Positions 1-8,833 are shown, counted from the first letter of the stretch. The stretch: DNA of 63,991 bases from Clostridia bacterium (GCA_017411605.1 JAFQPR010000086.1:1-63991), one strand, 5' to 3'. The notes: a model not told the origin generated them from the letters alone. Translations and numbers: made by a program.

Positions 1-5
1 AAATT

Positions 6-32
6 AAAAAGTGCGTGACCGAAGCCACGCAC
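6..32 (-). terminator. Intrinsic terminator of the left-edge small RNA
   Basis: GTGCGTG (11-17) pairs with CACGCAC (26-32) around a short loop. Read on the minus strand the stem is followed by a T-run (the A-run at 6-10). It lies at the 3' end of the minus-strand small RNA that starts near 202. An A-run also follows on the other side, so it could work in both directions. Confidence 0.7.
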
Positions 33-53
33 AAAAAACGCAAACTCCGAGTC

Positions 54-202
54 GCTAAACTAACCTTACATAGAAAAACATCACTGTATATCCTATCAAG
101 TGGAATTTGCATTTTTATCAAATTCTGACGATAGGAATATACAAAAGGGTATAATACCCCCTTGGATATCAAATAATCGTTTTTCTATTTAGTTAGTTTA
201 GC
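54..202 (-). ncRNA. Rod-shaped structured small RNA, 6S-RNA-like
   Basis: A minus-strand transcript starting about 7 nt after the -10 box at 209-214 would begin exactly at a long closing stem. P1 is 11 bp (192-202 with 54-64). After a 3/5-nt internal loop, P2 is 10 bp (ATAGAAAAAC with GTTTTTCTAT). An asymmetric bubble then holds a small hairpin, GGGTA-TTA-TACCC. The RNA ends in a long hairpin made of CCTATC/GATAGG flanked by GTATAT/ATATAC, with GAATTT/AAATTC inside. A terminator follows at 6-32, giving a primary transcript of about 200 nt. Closing stem, central bubble and terminal stem with this length match 6S RNA, which binds sigma-A polymerase by mimicking an open promoter. The 6S identity is inference: the bubble hairpin is on the 5' strand, which is not the usual Firmicutes arrangement. 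No ORF of note lies here. Confidence 0.5.
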
Positions 203-208
203 AAGGGT

Positions 209-237
209 ATTATACAACAGAAATGCAAATAAGTCAA
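209..237 (-). promoter_or_regulatory. Sigma-A promoter of the small RNA
   Basis: On the minus strand -35 TTGACT (237-232) and -10 TATAAT (214-209) are separated by exactly 17 nt. This predicts a start at about 202-203, the first base of the P1 stem of the small RNA. Confidence 0.75.
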
Positions 238-286
238 GTTTTTTTGAATGATTTGTAACAGTTGATTTTAAAACGAATAATAAAGT

Positions 287-325
287 AAGCGGATGCTCAA
301 TACTTTCGTTAAAGAACGTCCGCTT
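287..325 (-). terminator. Possible terminator after the fucosidase gene
   Basis: AAGCGGA (287-293) pairs with TCCGCTT (319-325) around a 25-nt loop, just past the fucosidase stop codon. The T-tract after it is poor, so it is only a weak intrinsic terminator. Confidence 0.35.
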
Positions 326-372
326 TCTCTTTATATGTTTTTAAACTGATATTTTTTAAATACTTTTCTGTA

Positions 373-1569
373 TTACCACTCAATTTCAATTACGATTGCT
401 TCATTTGAGAGATCATCCGTCGGAATACCCCTGATATGAAGATAAGAAATAGCTATTCCGCTTTCAGTGAAGTATTCGGGAAGCCTTTCTACCAAGTATG
501 GAAGATCATTGCCCGTATTAAGCAGGCGAACGCTCTTCGGCATAGAAGGGAAGTATTTGATAGCTATTGATGTTGAACGTATTCCGTCGGGGAAGTGGAA
601 ATAAGACTTTCCGTTCTTGGTCGTAACGATAGCTTTGTTGTTTCTTATAGCGTAATTGAACGTATCCTCTTCGTGGCAAACGAGAGCGCCGTTCATACGG
701 AGATACCAGTCACCGACCTTTCTTATACGCGAAGCGTATGCTTCGGTTATCTCTCCGTTTGCATCGGGACCAACGTTAAGAATGTAGCTGCCGCCCATTG
801 CCATAATTCTGTCTATCGACGAGGTGAGGTGACGGAGTGAGTAGAAGTCCTCTTCCTTGCGGTAGCCCCAGCTCTGCTCACCTACGGAATTGCAGGCCTC
901 GGTCATTCTCGTAAAGCGCTGTCCTTCCTGCGCGCGGTATTCACGCTCGGGGGTAGAGAAGTCACCGACGTCATATCCTCTGTCGTTTATAAAAATACCG
1001 GGCTGAAGCTCTCTTATCATTTCATTGAATGAAGGATCCTTGATACGCGGGGGGATATCCCAATAGAAGGTGTAAAGCGGACCGTAATTTGTGCAAAGCT
1101 CGCGTACCTGACGTCTTACGAATTCGAGATACTTCTTGGTATCGATACCGTTCTCGGTCTTAGCCTTCCACTGATGCGTTGAGGCGGGATTGAATCCGTT
1201 TTCGTGATGCCAGTCGGGGCAGGAATAGTAAAGCGAAAGCTTCATTCCATGCTTTTGACAAGCATCAGCAAGCATTTTCAACGTATCCTTGCCGTAAGGA
1301 GTATTCATTATGTTGTAATCGGTTTCCTTTGTATCCCACATGCAGAAGCCGTCGTGATGCTTTGTTGTAAAGCAAATGAATTCCATTCCCGCGCTTTTTG
1401 CGAGTAAGACCCACTTTTCGGGATCGTATTTTACGGGATTGAACTTATGCATAAGTGCTTCGTATTCTTCTCTTGGCATATCCATTCTCGCAAATGCCTG
1501 ATCCTGTATCTCGGTGAGAGCGTATATACCCCAATGGACGAACATACCAAACTTGTTTTCGTGTGTCAT
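373..1569 (-). CDS. Alpha-L-fucosidase, GH29
   Basis: A GH29 hydrolase of 398 residues, which releases alpha-linked fucose from glycans with a retaining mechanism. No signal peptide is visible, so it should act in the cytoplasm on imported oligosaccharides. The N-terminal FGMFVHWGIY segment, the KHHDGFCMWD segment and the WD at residues 170-171 are hallmarks of the GH29 TIM barrel; D171 is the expected nucleophile. A C-terminal beta-sandwich-like tail follows the catalytic part. The start at 1569 (MTHENK) was chosen over the upstream ATG at 1590 because an AAGGAG site sits 7 nt before it. The gene is divergent from an AraC regulator at 1721, which probably controls it. GH29 is clear; the exact linkage specificity is not. 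Confidence 0.88.
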   Translation of the reverse strand: MTHENKFGMFVHWGIYALTEIQDQAFARMDMPREEYEALMHKFNPVKYDPEKWVLLAKSAGMEFICFTTKHHDGFCMWDTKETDYNIMNTPYGKDTLKMLADACQKHGMKLSLYYSCPDWHHENGFNPASTHQWKAKTENGIDTKKYLEFVRRQVRELCTNYGPLYTFYWDIPPRIKDPSFNEMIRELQPGIFINDRGYDVGDFSTPEREYRAQEGQRFTRMTEACNSVGEQSWGYRKEEDFYSLRHLTSSIDRIMAMGGSYILNVGPDANGEITEAYASRIRKVGDWYLRMNGALVCHEEDTFNYAIRNNKAIVTTKNGKSYFHFPDGIRSTSIAIKYFPSMPKSVRLLNTGNDLPYLVERLPEYFTESGIAISYLHIRGIPTDDLSNEAIVIEIEW

Positions 1570-1720
1570 AATATAACTCCTTATAAGCATTTTTATTAAA
1601 CCGCATCAAATCGGAACGGCTTGCACTAATATTTTACAACAAAAGCTTGACAATGTCTTTGCATTATGTTACTATTGTTTTGAACTATTTGCACAATCTT
1701 ACTGTGATTGAGGTTAATAT

Positions 1721-2482
1721 ATGTTGAGAAATTGCCTTTGCGGAACCAATACGGGGCACGCTGTGGGATTTATTCATAAAACTCTTTCCGCGCCCCACCA
1801 CGTTATTCTTCATTTTAAAACTCCGTTTTTCTGTATAATTAACGGTAAACGCATAGAAGGAATGCCCGGAGATTGCCTTATTCAGCAAAAAGGGGACACT
1901 GTAATTCACGGACCGTTATCCGAAAACGAGCAGTTTATCAATGACTGGATCTATTTTGACTCGGATGAGGAGTTGCACAATCTGCCTATAAACACGATTA
2001 TTAATACTGAAAACGGCGGTGAGATAGGGGACCTTATTGAGTATATAATCCGCGAGGAAAATGCCCGTGACGAGCACCCTAAACGCTTGATATCGGATAG
2101 CATTTATAAAATGCTTGTTATTCTGATGCGCGCTGCCGATAAAAGCGTGGAAGAAATCTCACCCGAAAAACTTCGCTTTGCAGAAGCGCGCTCGTATATT
2201 CTGGCTCACAGCACGGAGCGCTGGACGCTTGCGAAAATGGCGGAATATGCGGGTTATTCGGTCAGCCGCTTCTGCGCGATTTACAATGATTATTTTAATA
2301 AAAGTCCTATGGATGAGCTGCTTGATAAAAGGCTTGACATTGCAAAGCGTCTGTTATCTCTTAACGTAGACAAGATAGGAGATGTTGCGGCAATGTGCGG
2401 TTTTTCGTCCGTTCACTATTTTTCGCGCTTTTTCAAAAACAGAACAGGCTTGTCACCGAGCAATTATAAAAGAAAAAATTAA
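1721..2482 (+). CDS. AraC-family transcriptional regulator
   Basis: A 253-residue regulator with an N-terminal cupin-like sensor part (about residues 20-110) and two helix-turn-helix motifs at the C terminus (about 155-250). The second motif carries the family signature around CGFSSVHYFSRFFKNRTGLSP. A GAGG site lies 7 nt before the ATG. It is transcribed away from the GH29 gene across a 130-bp spacer and is followed by a terminator and the promoter of the GH106-like gene. By position it is the likely local regulator of the two glycosidases, probably responding to a sugar; the ligand cannot be read from the sequence. Confidence 0.88.
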   Translation: MLRNCLCGTNTGHAVGFIHKTLSAPHHVILHFKTPFFCIINGKRIEGMPGDCLIQQKGDTVIHGPLSENEQFINDWIYFDSDEELHNLPINTIINTENGGEIGDLIEYIIREENARDEHPKRLISDSIYKMLVILMRAADKSVEEISPEKLRFAEARSYILAHSTERWTLAKMAEYAGYSVSRFCAIYNDYFNKSPMDELLDKRLDIAKRLLSLNVDKIGDVAAMCGFSSVHYFSRFFKNRTGLSPSNYKRKN

Positions 2483-2485
2483 AAC

Positions 2486-2519
2486 AGGACACTTTTTTAT
2501 TTAAATTGTGTCCTTGTTT
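2486..2519 (+). terminator. Terminator after the AraC gene
   Basis: AGGACAC (2486-2492) pairs with GTGTCCT (2508-2514) and is followed by TGTTT. It lies just after the AraC stop and overlaps the -35 box of the next promoter. Confidence 0.6.
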
Positions 2520-2542
2520 AAAATAAAATTATATGTTATACT
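2514..2542 (+). promoter_or_regulatory. Promoter of the GH106-like gene
   Basis: -35 TTGTTT (2514-2519) and -10 TATACT (2537-2542) with a 17-nt spacer, 40 nt before the start codon at 2582. Confidence 0.5.
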
Positions 2543-2581
2543 AGGTTATACCTAAAAATATAATCTTTAATGGAGGCTATT

Positions 2582-5500
2582 ATGCTTTACGATAAATGGA
2601 GTCGCGCGGAGTTTTCAGAGGAGTTATTTAAAAATCCGACGAGTGAATTCAGAGGCGCGCCATTTTGGGCATGGAACAGCGCGCTTGATCCCGAGGTGCT
2701 TCGCGCTCAAGTTGATATATTCAAGGAAATGGGCTTTGGAGGCTTTAATATGCATGTGCGCCAGGGTCTTGAAACAACGTATCTTGGCGAGGATTTCTTC
2801 AAAGCTATAAAGAAATGTGTTGAAAGAGCGGAAGAGAACGGTATGCTCGCTTGGCTCTATGATGAGGATAGATGGCCTTCGGGTGCTGCCGGCGGATTTG
2901 TTACAAAAACTATAAAAAACAGAGTAAAGGCGCTGACGCTTGAGGTTGCAAAGCGTAATAACGCCGTATATGATTATCACGAAGCGATAGAAACAGGCGC
3001 GCCCGTATTTGTTGCCGCTTTCTCTCTTAATATAAATGATGACGGAATACTCGAGTCATACAGACGGGTAGATGAGAACGAGGAATGCGAGAATAAACGT
3101 TATTTCTACTGCGTTACTGCAAAGGGTGGAGAACCTCGTTATAACTATCAGTCATACGTGGATTCTCTCTCGAAGGATGCGATAGATTGCTTCAAAGAGA
3201 TAACCTACGAGGCGTTCAGGAGGGAAGTAGGCGAAAAGTTCGGCAAATCCGTTCCGGCAATTTTTACGGATGAACCGCAGACATCGTCGGGAAAAAACCT
3301 CAAAAGCGGATTTGATACTAAGAGAATGGATAATCCGTGGACCTGGGATTTTGCGGATACCTTCAAAACGTCATATGGCTTTGATATTGTGGATAGACTT
3401 CCCGAAATATTCTATAAGTGCGCCGACGAGTCGGATATTTCACCGAGATACTATTATTTCCGTCATCTTGCTGAAAGATTTGCCGAGGCTTTTATGGATA
3501 ATCTCGGTAATTGGTGCGGTGAGAACAATCTTATGTTCACAGGTCACCTTATGCAAGAGGATAACCTTATCTACATAACAAACAGATGTTTTGACCCAAT
3601 GCGTATGTATAAGAATATGCAGCTGCCGGGAATTGACGTTCTCTTCGACAGACGTCTTTTCGTAACCGCAAAGCAGTGCGAATCAGTTGTCCGTCAGATG
3701 GGTAAGGTTGGAATGCTCTCCGAAATGTACGGTGTAACCAACTGGGACTACGATTTCAGAGGTCATAAGTCGCAGGGGGATTGGCAAGCGTGCCTTGGTG
3801 TTACCGTGCGAGTTCCTCACCTCTCTTGGCAGACGATGAAGGGTGAGGGAAAAAGAGATTATCCCGCAAGTATATTCTATCAGTCCCCATGGTATAAGGA
3901 ATATAAAATAATTGAAGACCACTACGCGAGAGTGAATACCGCCCTGACGCGCGGAAAAGCAGTATCCAACGTTGCCGTGCTTCATCCTATCGAAAGCTTT
4001 TATATGCGTTACGCATCGGAAGCAGAGACTTCTATGGACTACAATGAGCTCAATTCTCAATTTCTTGAGCTTTGCGATTGGCTTCTTCTCGGCTCTGTGA
4101 ACTTTGATTATATTGCCGAGTCACTTATGGAGGAGCTTTGCAAAAATCCTACCTGTCCGCTTCGTGTGGGCGAAATGGAGTATGATACGGTAATTCTTGA
4201 TAACTGTGAAAACTTAAGACCGTACACGATATCTGCGCTTATGGCGTTCGCAAAGGCGGGCGGAAAGCTTATCATATCGGGTAGAGCACCTTATATGAGC
4301 TTAGCAAAGCTTTCCGATGAAGCAAGCTCGCTTACCTCTTACGCAAAGGTTATACCTCATACGAGAAGCTCAATTCTAAAGGCAGTCGAGAGCTCGCGCG
4401 ACGTTGTTATCAGGTATCGCGGCGGCGCGCTCACCGAGGATCTTCTTTATACGAGAAGAACAGAAGGGAATGTAGATTGGCTCTTCATATGCAACGCATA
4501 TAAGCCCGAGCTTCTGCACGTCCCCAATAAGAAAATGATAGAGATTACCGTTAAAGGTCATTACAGAGCATCGCTTTACGATACCGTATCGGGCAAAGTT
4601 GAAAAAATATCTTACGTTGCAAAGGGCGGAAAAACCAAGATATATTCCGATATATTTGATTTTGACAGCTTGCTTATCAAGCTTGAAAAGATTGATGCGG
4701 AAGAGGACGGAATGCTTCCCGAATTGAAGATCGTCCGCTCGGATATAAATATTCCGACGAACGTAAGCTATAAGCTCTCCGAGCCGAATTCATTGCTTCT
4801 TGATATGCCCGAATGGAGCATTGACGGTGGCAGGCTTTATCCCAAGGAAGAGCTTATGCGTATTGACGAAAAGGTAAGAAATATTCTCGGTCTGCCCTCA
4901 AAGAGAACTAAAACCGTTCAGCCGTGGGCGGTAAAGGATGCTCCCGAGGCAAACGAGCTGTATCTCAGATTTACCTTTAATTCCGAGATCGAATATGAAG
5001 GCGCGTCGCTTGCTCTTGAAAATCTTCATAAATCAAAGGTCGTATTTAACGGAATAGAATGCGATACGGCAGCAAACGGTTACTTTGTTGACAGAGAAAT
5101 CCATACGTGCGCAATTTCAAAAATAAAGCGCGGCGAAAATATACTCGAGATAACCATGCCCTTCGGTATAAGAACGGATGCCGAAAACTGCTTCATCCTC
5201 GGCGAGTTCGGAACAGAGTACAGAGGAAGAGAAGCTTATATAACCGCGCTTCCCGAAAAGCTCAGCTTCGGCGATGCGGTTCATCAGGGACTTGCCTTCT
5301 ACGGCGCAAATATCACGTATGACACCGTCGTAAATCTTAACGAGAAAACTGCGCTTGAGTTCGAGATATCGTATTACAGAGGCGCGCTTATCCGTGTCGA
5401 TATTGACGGAAAGACGGCGGGTTATATCTGGAAATCACCATTCCGCCTCATAAGCGACGTATTGGACGAGGGTGAGCACCGTGTGAGCTTTACCGTGTTT

Positions 5501-5677
5501 GGTAACAGATATAACACGTTTGCCGCCTTGCATACTCTCTTAGCCGATAAGAAGGACGTATATACGGGTCCCGATTATTGGAGAAGCGCAGGATTTGCGT
5601 GGTCGTATGAGTACAATACAAGACCGTTCGGCATCCTTAAAACTCCTGTTGTCAGAAAATATCGAACAGAAGAATAA
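2582..5677 (+). CDS. Large glycoside hydrolase, GH106 (alpha-L-rhamnosidase)-like
   Basis: A 1031-residue protein without a signal peptide. The first half is a TIM-barrel-type catalytic region: a PFWAWN segment near residue 27, a GGFNMHVRQGL segment, LYDEDRWPSG, FTDEP near residue 225, and an EMYG..NWDY segment near residue 385 followed by GDWQACLGVTVRVPHLS. These resemble GH106 and related intracellular glycosidases of gut bacteria. The second half (from about residue 740) looks like beta-sandwich carbohydrate-binding domains. The ATG at 2582 is preferred to 2570 because the GGAGG is inside the longer version and 5 nt before the shorter one. With the GH29 fucosidase it suggests breakdown of deoxy-sugar-containing glycans. 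The family assignment is from memory and substrate is unproven. Confidence 0.65.
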   Translation: MLYDKWSRAEFSEELFKNPTSEFRGAPFWAWNSALDPEVLRAQVDIFKEMGFGGFNMHVRQGLETTYLGEDFFKAIKKCVERAEENGMLAWLYDEDRWPSGAAGGFVTKTIKNRVKALTLEVAKRNNAVYDYHEAIETGAPVFVAAFSLNINDDGILESYRRVDENEECENKRYFYCVTAKGGEPRYNYQSYVDSLSKDAIDCFKEITYEAFRREVGEKFGKSVPAIFTDEPQTSSGKNLKSGFDTKRMDNPWTWDFADTFKTSYGFDIVDRLPEIFYKCADESDISPRYYYFRHLAERFAEAFMDNLGNWCGENNLMFTGHLMQEDNLIYITNRCFDPMRMYKNMQLPGIDVLFDRRLFVTAKQCESVVRQMGKVGMLSEMYGVTNWDYDFRGHKSQGDWQACLGVTVRVPHLSWQTMKGEGKRDYPASIFYQSPWYKEYKIIEDHYARVNTALTRGKAVSNVAVLHPIESFYMRYASEAETSMDYNELNSQFLELCDWLLLGSVNFDYIAESLMEELCKNPTCPLRVGEMEYDTVILDNCENLRPYTISALMAFAKAGGKLIISGRAPYMSLAKLSDEASSLTSYAKVIPHTRSSILKAVESSRDVVIRYRGGALTEDLLYTRRTEGNVDWLFICNAYKPELLHVPNKKMIEITVKGHYRASLYDTVSGKVEKISYVAKGGKTKIYSDIFDFDSLLIKLEKIDAEEDGMLPELKIVRSDINIPTNVSYKLSEPNSLLLDMPEWSIDGGRLYPKEELMRIDEKVRNILGLPSKRTKTVQPWAVKDAPEANELYLRFTFNSEIEYEGASLALENLHKSKVVFNGIECDTAANGYFVDREIHTCAISKIKRGENILEITMPFGIRTDAENCFILGEFGTEYRGREAYITALPEKLSFGDAVHQGLAFYGANITYDTVVNLNEKTALEFEISYYRGALIRVDIDGKTAGYIWKSPFRLISDVLDEGEHRVSFTVFGNRYNTFAALHTLLADKKDVYTGPDYWRSAGFAWSYEYNTRPFGILKTPVVRKYRTEE

Positions 5678-5754
5678 AAAAACCAATTATCGCAGTATAA
5701 AATTAGGCAGAAACGATTGCTTGATAAAAATATTAATACAAAGTGAGGAAGAAA

Positions 5755-6462
5755 ATGTTTGTTGTTTATGCCCACAGAGGCGCAAGTGAATATTATCCGG
5801 AGAATACGGTAACCTCGTTTTCCGCAGGAGTTGATATGGGAGCGAACGGTATCGAAACCGACGTGCAGATATCAAAAGACGGAGTACTTATGATCTATCA
5901 CGATGACCTTATGAAGGATAAGACGGGATTCGAAGGAAGTATTGCCGACTATACCTATGAGGAGCTTCGCGCGGCAAGAGTAAAGAACGAGAAGTACGGA
6001 AGAGAAGATTGCCTTATGACGTTCGAGGATTTTCTTAAGTATTTCGGCTGGCGTGACCTCACGTTTGCTATTGAAATAAAGGTAAGCGGTATCGCGGAGA
6101 ATGTTATAGACATGATGAGAAAATATAACGTCATAGAGAAGTCTATCATAACCTCGTTTGATTATCAGGCGCTCGTCGATGCTTATAACTATGATAAAAC
6201 GGTACGCCTCGGCTGGCTCTACGTTCACCATAGACCCGATACACTTGAAAAGCTCAGAGCTATTGAGGCATATCAGGCTTGCCCAAAAGCCATAGATATC
6301 AAAAAAGAGCATCTTGACGCTCTCTACGGCGCGGGCTTCGGTTGCCGCGCGTGGGGCATTTCCGATACCGAGGTTATGCAGTATGCAGTCGAGATAGGCG
6401 TTGAGGGCGGGATGACCGTTAATTTCCCCGATAAGCTCGTTGAGTATATGAAGAATAGATAA
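5755..6462 (+). CDS. Glycerophosphodiester phosphodiesterase
   Basis: A 235-residue GDPD-family enzyme that hydrolyses glycerophosphodiesters to glycerol-3-phosphate and an alcohol. The start of the TIM barrel has the signature HRG at residues 7-9, then ENT, then E..D (IETDVQ), then HDD near residue 46, which are the metal and catalytic residues. EIKVSG is the later metal-site strand. It has no signal peptide, so it is cytoplasmic. A GTG at 5743 is also in frame, but GAGGAA lies just before the ATG at 5755. It follows the GH106-like gene by 77 nt without an obvious terminator, so the two may be cotranscribed. Confidence 0.88.
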   Translation: MFVVYAHRGASEYYPENTVTSFSAGVDMGANGIETDVQISKDGVLMIYHDDLMKDKTGFEGSIADYTYEELRAARVKNEKYGREDCLMTFEDFLKYFGWRDLTFAIEIKVSGIAENVIDMMRKYNVIEKSIITSFDYQALVDAYNYDKTVRLGWLYVHHRPDTLEKLRAIEAYQACPKAIDIKKEHLDALYGAGFGCRAWGISDTEVMQYAVEIGVEGGMTVNFPDKLVEYMKNR

Positions 6463-6488
6463 TTAACCCGGAATTTTGATAAATTCTC

Positions 6489-6517
6489 TTGACAGAATTT
6501 GCGAAGCATTATATAAT
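6489..6517 (+). promoter_or_regulatory. Consensus sigma-A promoter of the small membrane protein
   Basis: Perfect -35 TTGACA (6489-6494) and -10 TATAAT (6512-6517) with a 17-nt spacer, 38 nt before the ATG at 6555. Confidence 0.8.
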
Positions 6518-6554
6518 ATAATAGATAAATAAAAAACTCGAAAGAGGTAACGGT

Positions 6555-6872
6555 ATGTGGAACAAAATCAGAAAGCATTTTTATTCTATTAACGGCTGGG
6601 TGCGTTTTATCGCCTTGGTTGGCTTAGTGCTTGCTATTCTTCATAAATACGTGTTGACCGATGTTGCGGTTCTCGCAACCGTTGTGAGCATATATACTTA
6701 CGTTATGTACGTAGCCGCAGGCGCGTTTGTCTTGATCTCTGTTGCTATGATAATAAGAACGATAATCAAATTCAGACTTATCGGACTTTTGAGAGCATTA
6801 TTCAGAATCATTGTAACGTCGATACTGTTCCTTATGTACGCAAACCTTGTCGGAATAATTGCTTTATTCTAA
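6555..6872 (+). CDS. Small integral membrane protein, unknown
   Basis: A 105-residue protein I do not recognise. It has three hydrophobic stretches (about residues 16-35, 38-65 and 78-104) and a basic N terminus (MWNKIRKHF), so it is probably a membrane protein with a cytoplasmic N terminus. It is monocistronic: a perfect consensus promoter lies upstream, an AGAGG site 8 nt before the ATG, and a strong terminator immediately after the stop. Strong independent expression of such a short membrane protein is notable, but nothing in the sequence indicates a function. Confidence 0.75.
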   Translation: MWNKIRKHFYSINGWVRFIALVGLVLAILHKYVLTDVAVLATVVSIYTYVMYVAAGAFVLISVAMIIRTIIKFRLIGLLRALFRIIVTSILFLMYANLVGIIALF

Positions 6873-6875
6873 ATA

Positions 6876-6911
6876 AAAAATCACCACCGAACTGCAGGTG
6901 GTGATTTTTTT
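6876..6911. terminator. Bidirectional terminator
   Basis: AAAAATCACCACC pairs with GGTGGTGATTTTT around an 8-nt loop, with A-run and T-run on either side. It separates the convergent small membrane protein gene (+) and AraC gene (-). Confidence 0.85.
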
Positions 6912-6926
6912 GTTTGAGGGTGCATA

Positions 6927-7706
6927 TTATTTCTCCCTGTATTCTCCGGGAGTTATTCCGTATAATCCGCGAAAAGCGCGATTAAAGCTTCTTACGCTTC
7001 CGAATCCCGATTCATAGGCTATCTCCGTAAGACTCATAGACGTGTTCGTTATAAGCTCTGCGGCGTATACGCATCTGAGATATTGCACGTAATAATTAAA
7101 TCCGACTCCCGCATACTTTGAGAATGATTTGCTCACAGTAACGGGATGAATACCGAGCGCCTCGGCAACGGAAGAAAGACTTATCTCTTCCTTGAAATGA
7201 AGAAACATATATTCGAATATTTTAAATGCGGTATCAAAAGCTGTTATCGGTCTTTCTTCAAAGGAGCAGCCGCGATAGGCATCAAGGCAAAGAGGTGCGA
7301 GAATTGCTTCGGCGGTTATGGGATCCGTCTTGTTGCTCTCGTAGGGTAAAAGCCTGTTCACGATGGATAGTGCTTCGTCCGATATGGCAAAAATATGACT
7401 TGATATGCACTTTTTCTTTATATGATCGAAAAATGAGCCGACGAGCTCGGCGGAAAACATAAGTACGTGGCATTCGTTTTTTGTAATGCTTTTGAAGGTA
7501 TGAGGCTCGAATTGAGCTATAAAGGTTCCGCAACCGGCAGGAATCTTATAGCTTTTTCCCGAGATCGTCATATCGAGAACACCTTCCGTAACAAGGACTA
7601 TTTCAAGATGCGCGTGAAGATGAGTTATACATTCAACGTCTGTATGCCTTTTGGATTGGAATACGAGCGGATCGCGGACAAATTTTCTTTCTTCTTCGGA
7701 TTTCAT
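6927..7706 (-). CDS. AraC-family transcriptional regulator
   Basis: A 259-residue regulator. The N-terminal part (about residues 10-110) is a cupin-type sensor with the HLHAHLEIVLV pattern typical of AraC sugar sensors. Two helix-turn-helix motifs occupy about residues 160-256, ending in the signature GFGSVRSFNRAFRGLYGITPGEYR. It is divergent from the DMT transporter gene at 7830 and has a perfect consensus promoter at 7784-7812, so the transporter is a plausible target. The ligand is unknown. Confidence 0.88.
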   Translation of the reverse strand: MKSEEERKFVRDPLVFQSKRHTDVECITHLHAHLEIVLVTEGVLDMTISGKSYKIPAGCGTFIAQFEPHTFKSITKNECHVLMFSAELVGSFFDHIKKKCISSHIFAISDEALSIVNRLLPYESNKTDPITAEAILAPLCLDAYRGCSFEERPITAFDTAFKIFEYMFLHFKEEISLSSVAEALGIHPVTVSKSFSKYAGVGFNYYVQYLRCVYAAELITNTSMSLTEIAYESGFGSVRSFNRAFRGLYGITPGEYREK

Positions 7707-7783
7707 TTTTATACCTGCTAATTTTTGTCTATATATCGTATTATCAATGTCTTGTATTTTTTGATTATGTCTGTTACACTTCT

Positions 7784-7812
7784 ATTATAACATATGACAG
7801 CTTTGTTGTCAA
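7784..7812 (-). promoter_or_regulatory. Consensus promoter of the second AraC gene
   Basis: On the minus strand TTGACA (7812-7807) and TATAAT (7789-7784) are 17 nt apart. The predicted start leaves a leader of about 70 nt before the start codon at 7706. The whole spacer 7707-7829 is taken up by this divergent control region. Confidence 0.8.
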
Positions 7813-7829
7813 TAAAATGAGGTAAGTGT

Positions 7830-8732
7830 ATGGACGTAACACTTCTGTTTATGATCACTTCGTTGATCTCTCTCGGTATAAAAGTTTTTTCGAAGCTATC
7901 AAGCAATATCGTTGCGGGCGGTACGAAAACAAAATATATGATGTATTTTACCGTCAACGGCGTTGTTGCCTGCATATTTTTCCTGATATCGGGCGGCTTT
8001 AAGCTTTCGTTTAACGGAGCAACTCTTTTGTATTCCGTAGCATATGCGGCAATTGTAACTTTATCCTTAATTTCAAACGCCATAATATACAAGCTTGCTT
8101 CAATATCCGACGTTAATATAATCGTCAGCTCCTCGGGACTCATAGGAAGCGCGGTTATAGGTATGCTTGCTTTTGGCGAGAGACTGCCGTGGGACAGAAT
8201 ATTGAAAATATGTATTATGCTTGCTGCAGCAGTGCTGATATTTGTTGAAAAGAAGAAAAAGCAGAGTGGTGAAGAGGAAAAGCGAGAGAATAAACCATTC
8301 TTACGTATAGCGGTCATAGCGACCTTTGTTTTCGTTGCGCTTTCAAATACTTTTATAATCAAATCATTTTCTATGTCAGAGCGCGTCACGGACAGTAATT
8401 CATTTTTCTTTTTGACCAATTTGATTCTTGTTATAGGCTCAGCCTTGATATTGGCGTATCAAGCTTTTAAAAGTCCCAAGGAGTTCAGGGACTCCGTTGC
8501 GCTCCTCGAGCCGCGTACGCTTTGCTCGCTTGCGGGTAAGACTGTTCTTTCGAACGTTGAAGCGCTTATATCCGTACTGATATTAGCCGAGATACCGCTT
8601 TCGTTGTATTCGCCGATATCATCGGCTCTCGGCGTTTTGATAAGTCTTGTTGCTTCGCTCATCTTCCGCGAAAAGCTCAGCATATATTCTTACGCTGCGG
8701 TCGCGTTGGCGGTCGTGTCTGTAATTATTTAG
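7830..8732 (+). CDS. DMT-superfamily (EamA-like) transporter
   Basis: A 300-residue hydrophobic protein with about ten predicted membrane spans in two five-helix halves, separated by a charged cytoplasmic loop (EKKKKQSGEEEKRENK, about residues 139-154). The pattern and length fit the drug/metabolite transporter superfamily, which moves small metabolites across the inner membrane. A short TGAGG site precedes the ATG. It is divergent from the AraC gene at 6927-7706. The cargo cannot be inferred; a sugar or amino-acid-type metabolite is possible. Confidence 0.78.
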   Translation: MDVTLLFMITSLISLGIKVFSKLSSNIVAGGTKTKYMMYFTVNGVVACIFFLISGGFKLSFNGATLLYSVAYAAIVTLSLISNAIIYKLASISDVNIIVSSSGLIGSAVIGMLAFGERLPWDRILKICIMLAAAVLIFVEKKKKQSGEEEKRENKPFLRIAVIATFVFVALSNTFIIKSFSMSERVTDSNSFFFLTNLILVIGSALILAYQAFKSPKEFRDSVALLEPRTLCSLAGKTVLSNVEALISVLILAEIPLSLYSPISSALGVLISLVASLIFREKLSIYSYAAVALAVVSVII

Positions 8733-8783
8733 TCGTATGCCGCAAAATAAAACAAATATTTTATAAATTTAATGTTTAACGTA

Positions 8784-8812
8784 TTGCAAAAATATATAAA
8801 ATATGTTAAAAT
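8784..8812 (+). promoter_or_regulatory. Promoter of the metG operon
   Basis: -35 TTGCAA (8784-8789) and -10 TAAAAT (8807-8812), 17 nt apart. The start should be near 8819, leaving a leader of about 74 nt. Confidence 0.6.
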
Positions 8813-8833
8813 ACTAAATTGAACGAATATTTG

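Noticed and set aside
2570-2581. Upstream ATG (2570) as the start of the GH106-like gene
   Set aside because: That ATG contains the first bases of the GGAGG site that sits 5 nt before the ATG at 2582, so the shorter form is favoured.
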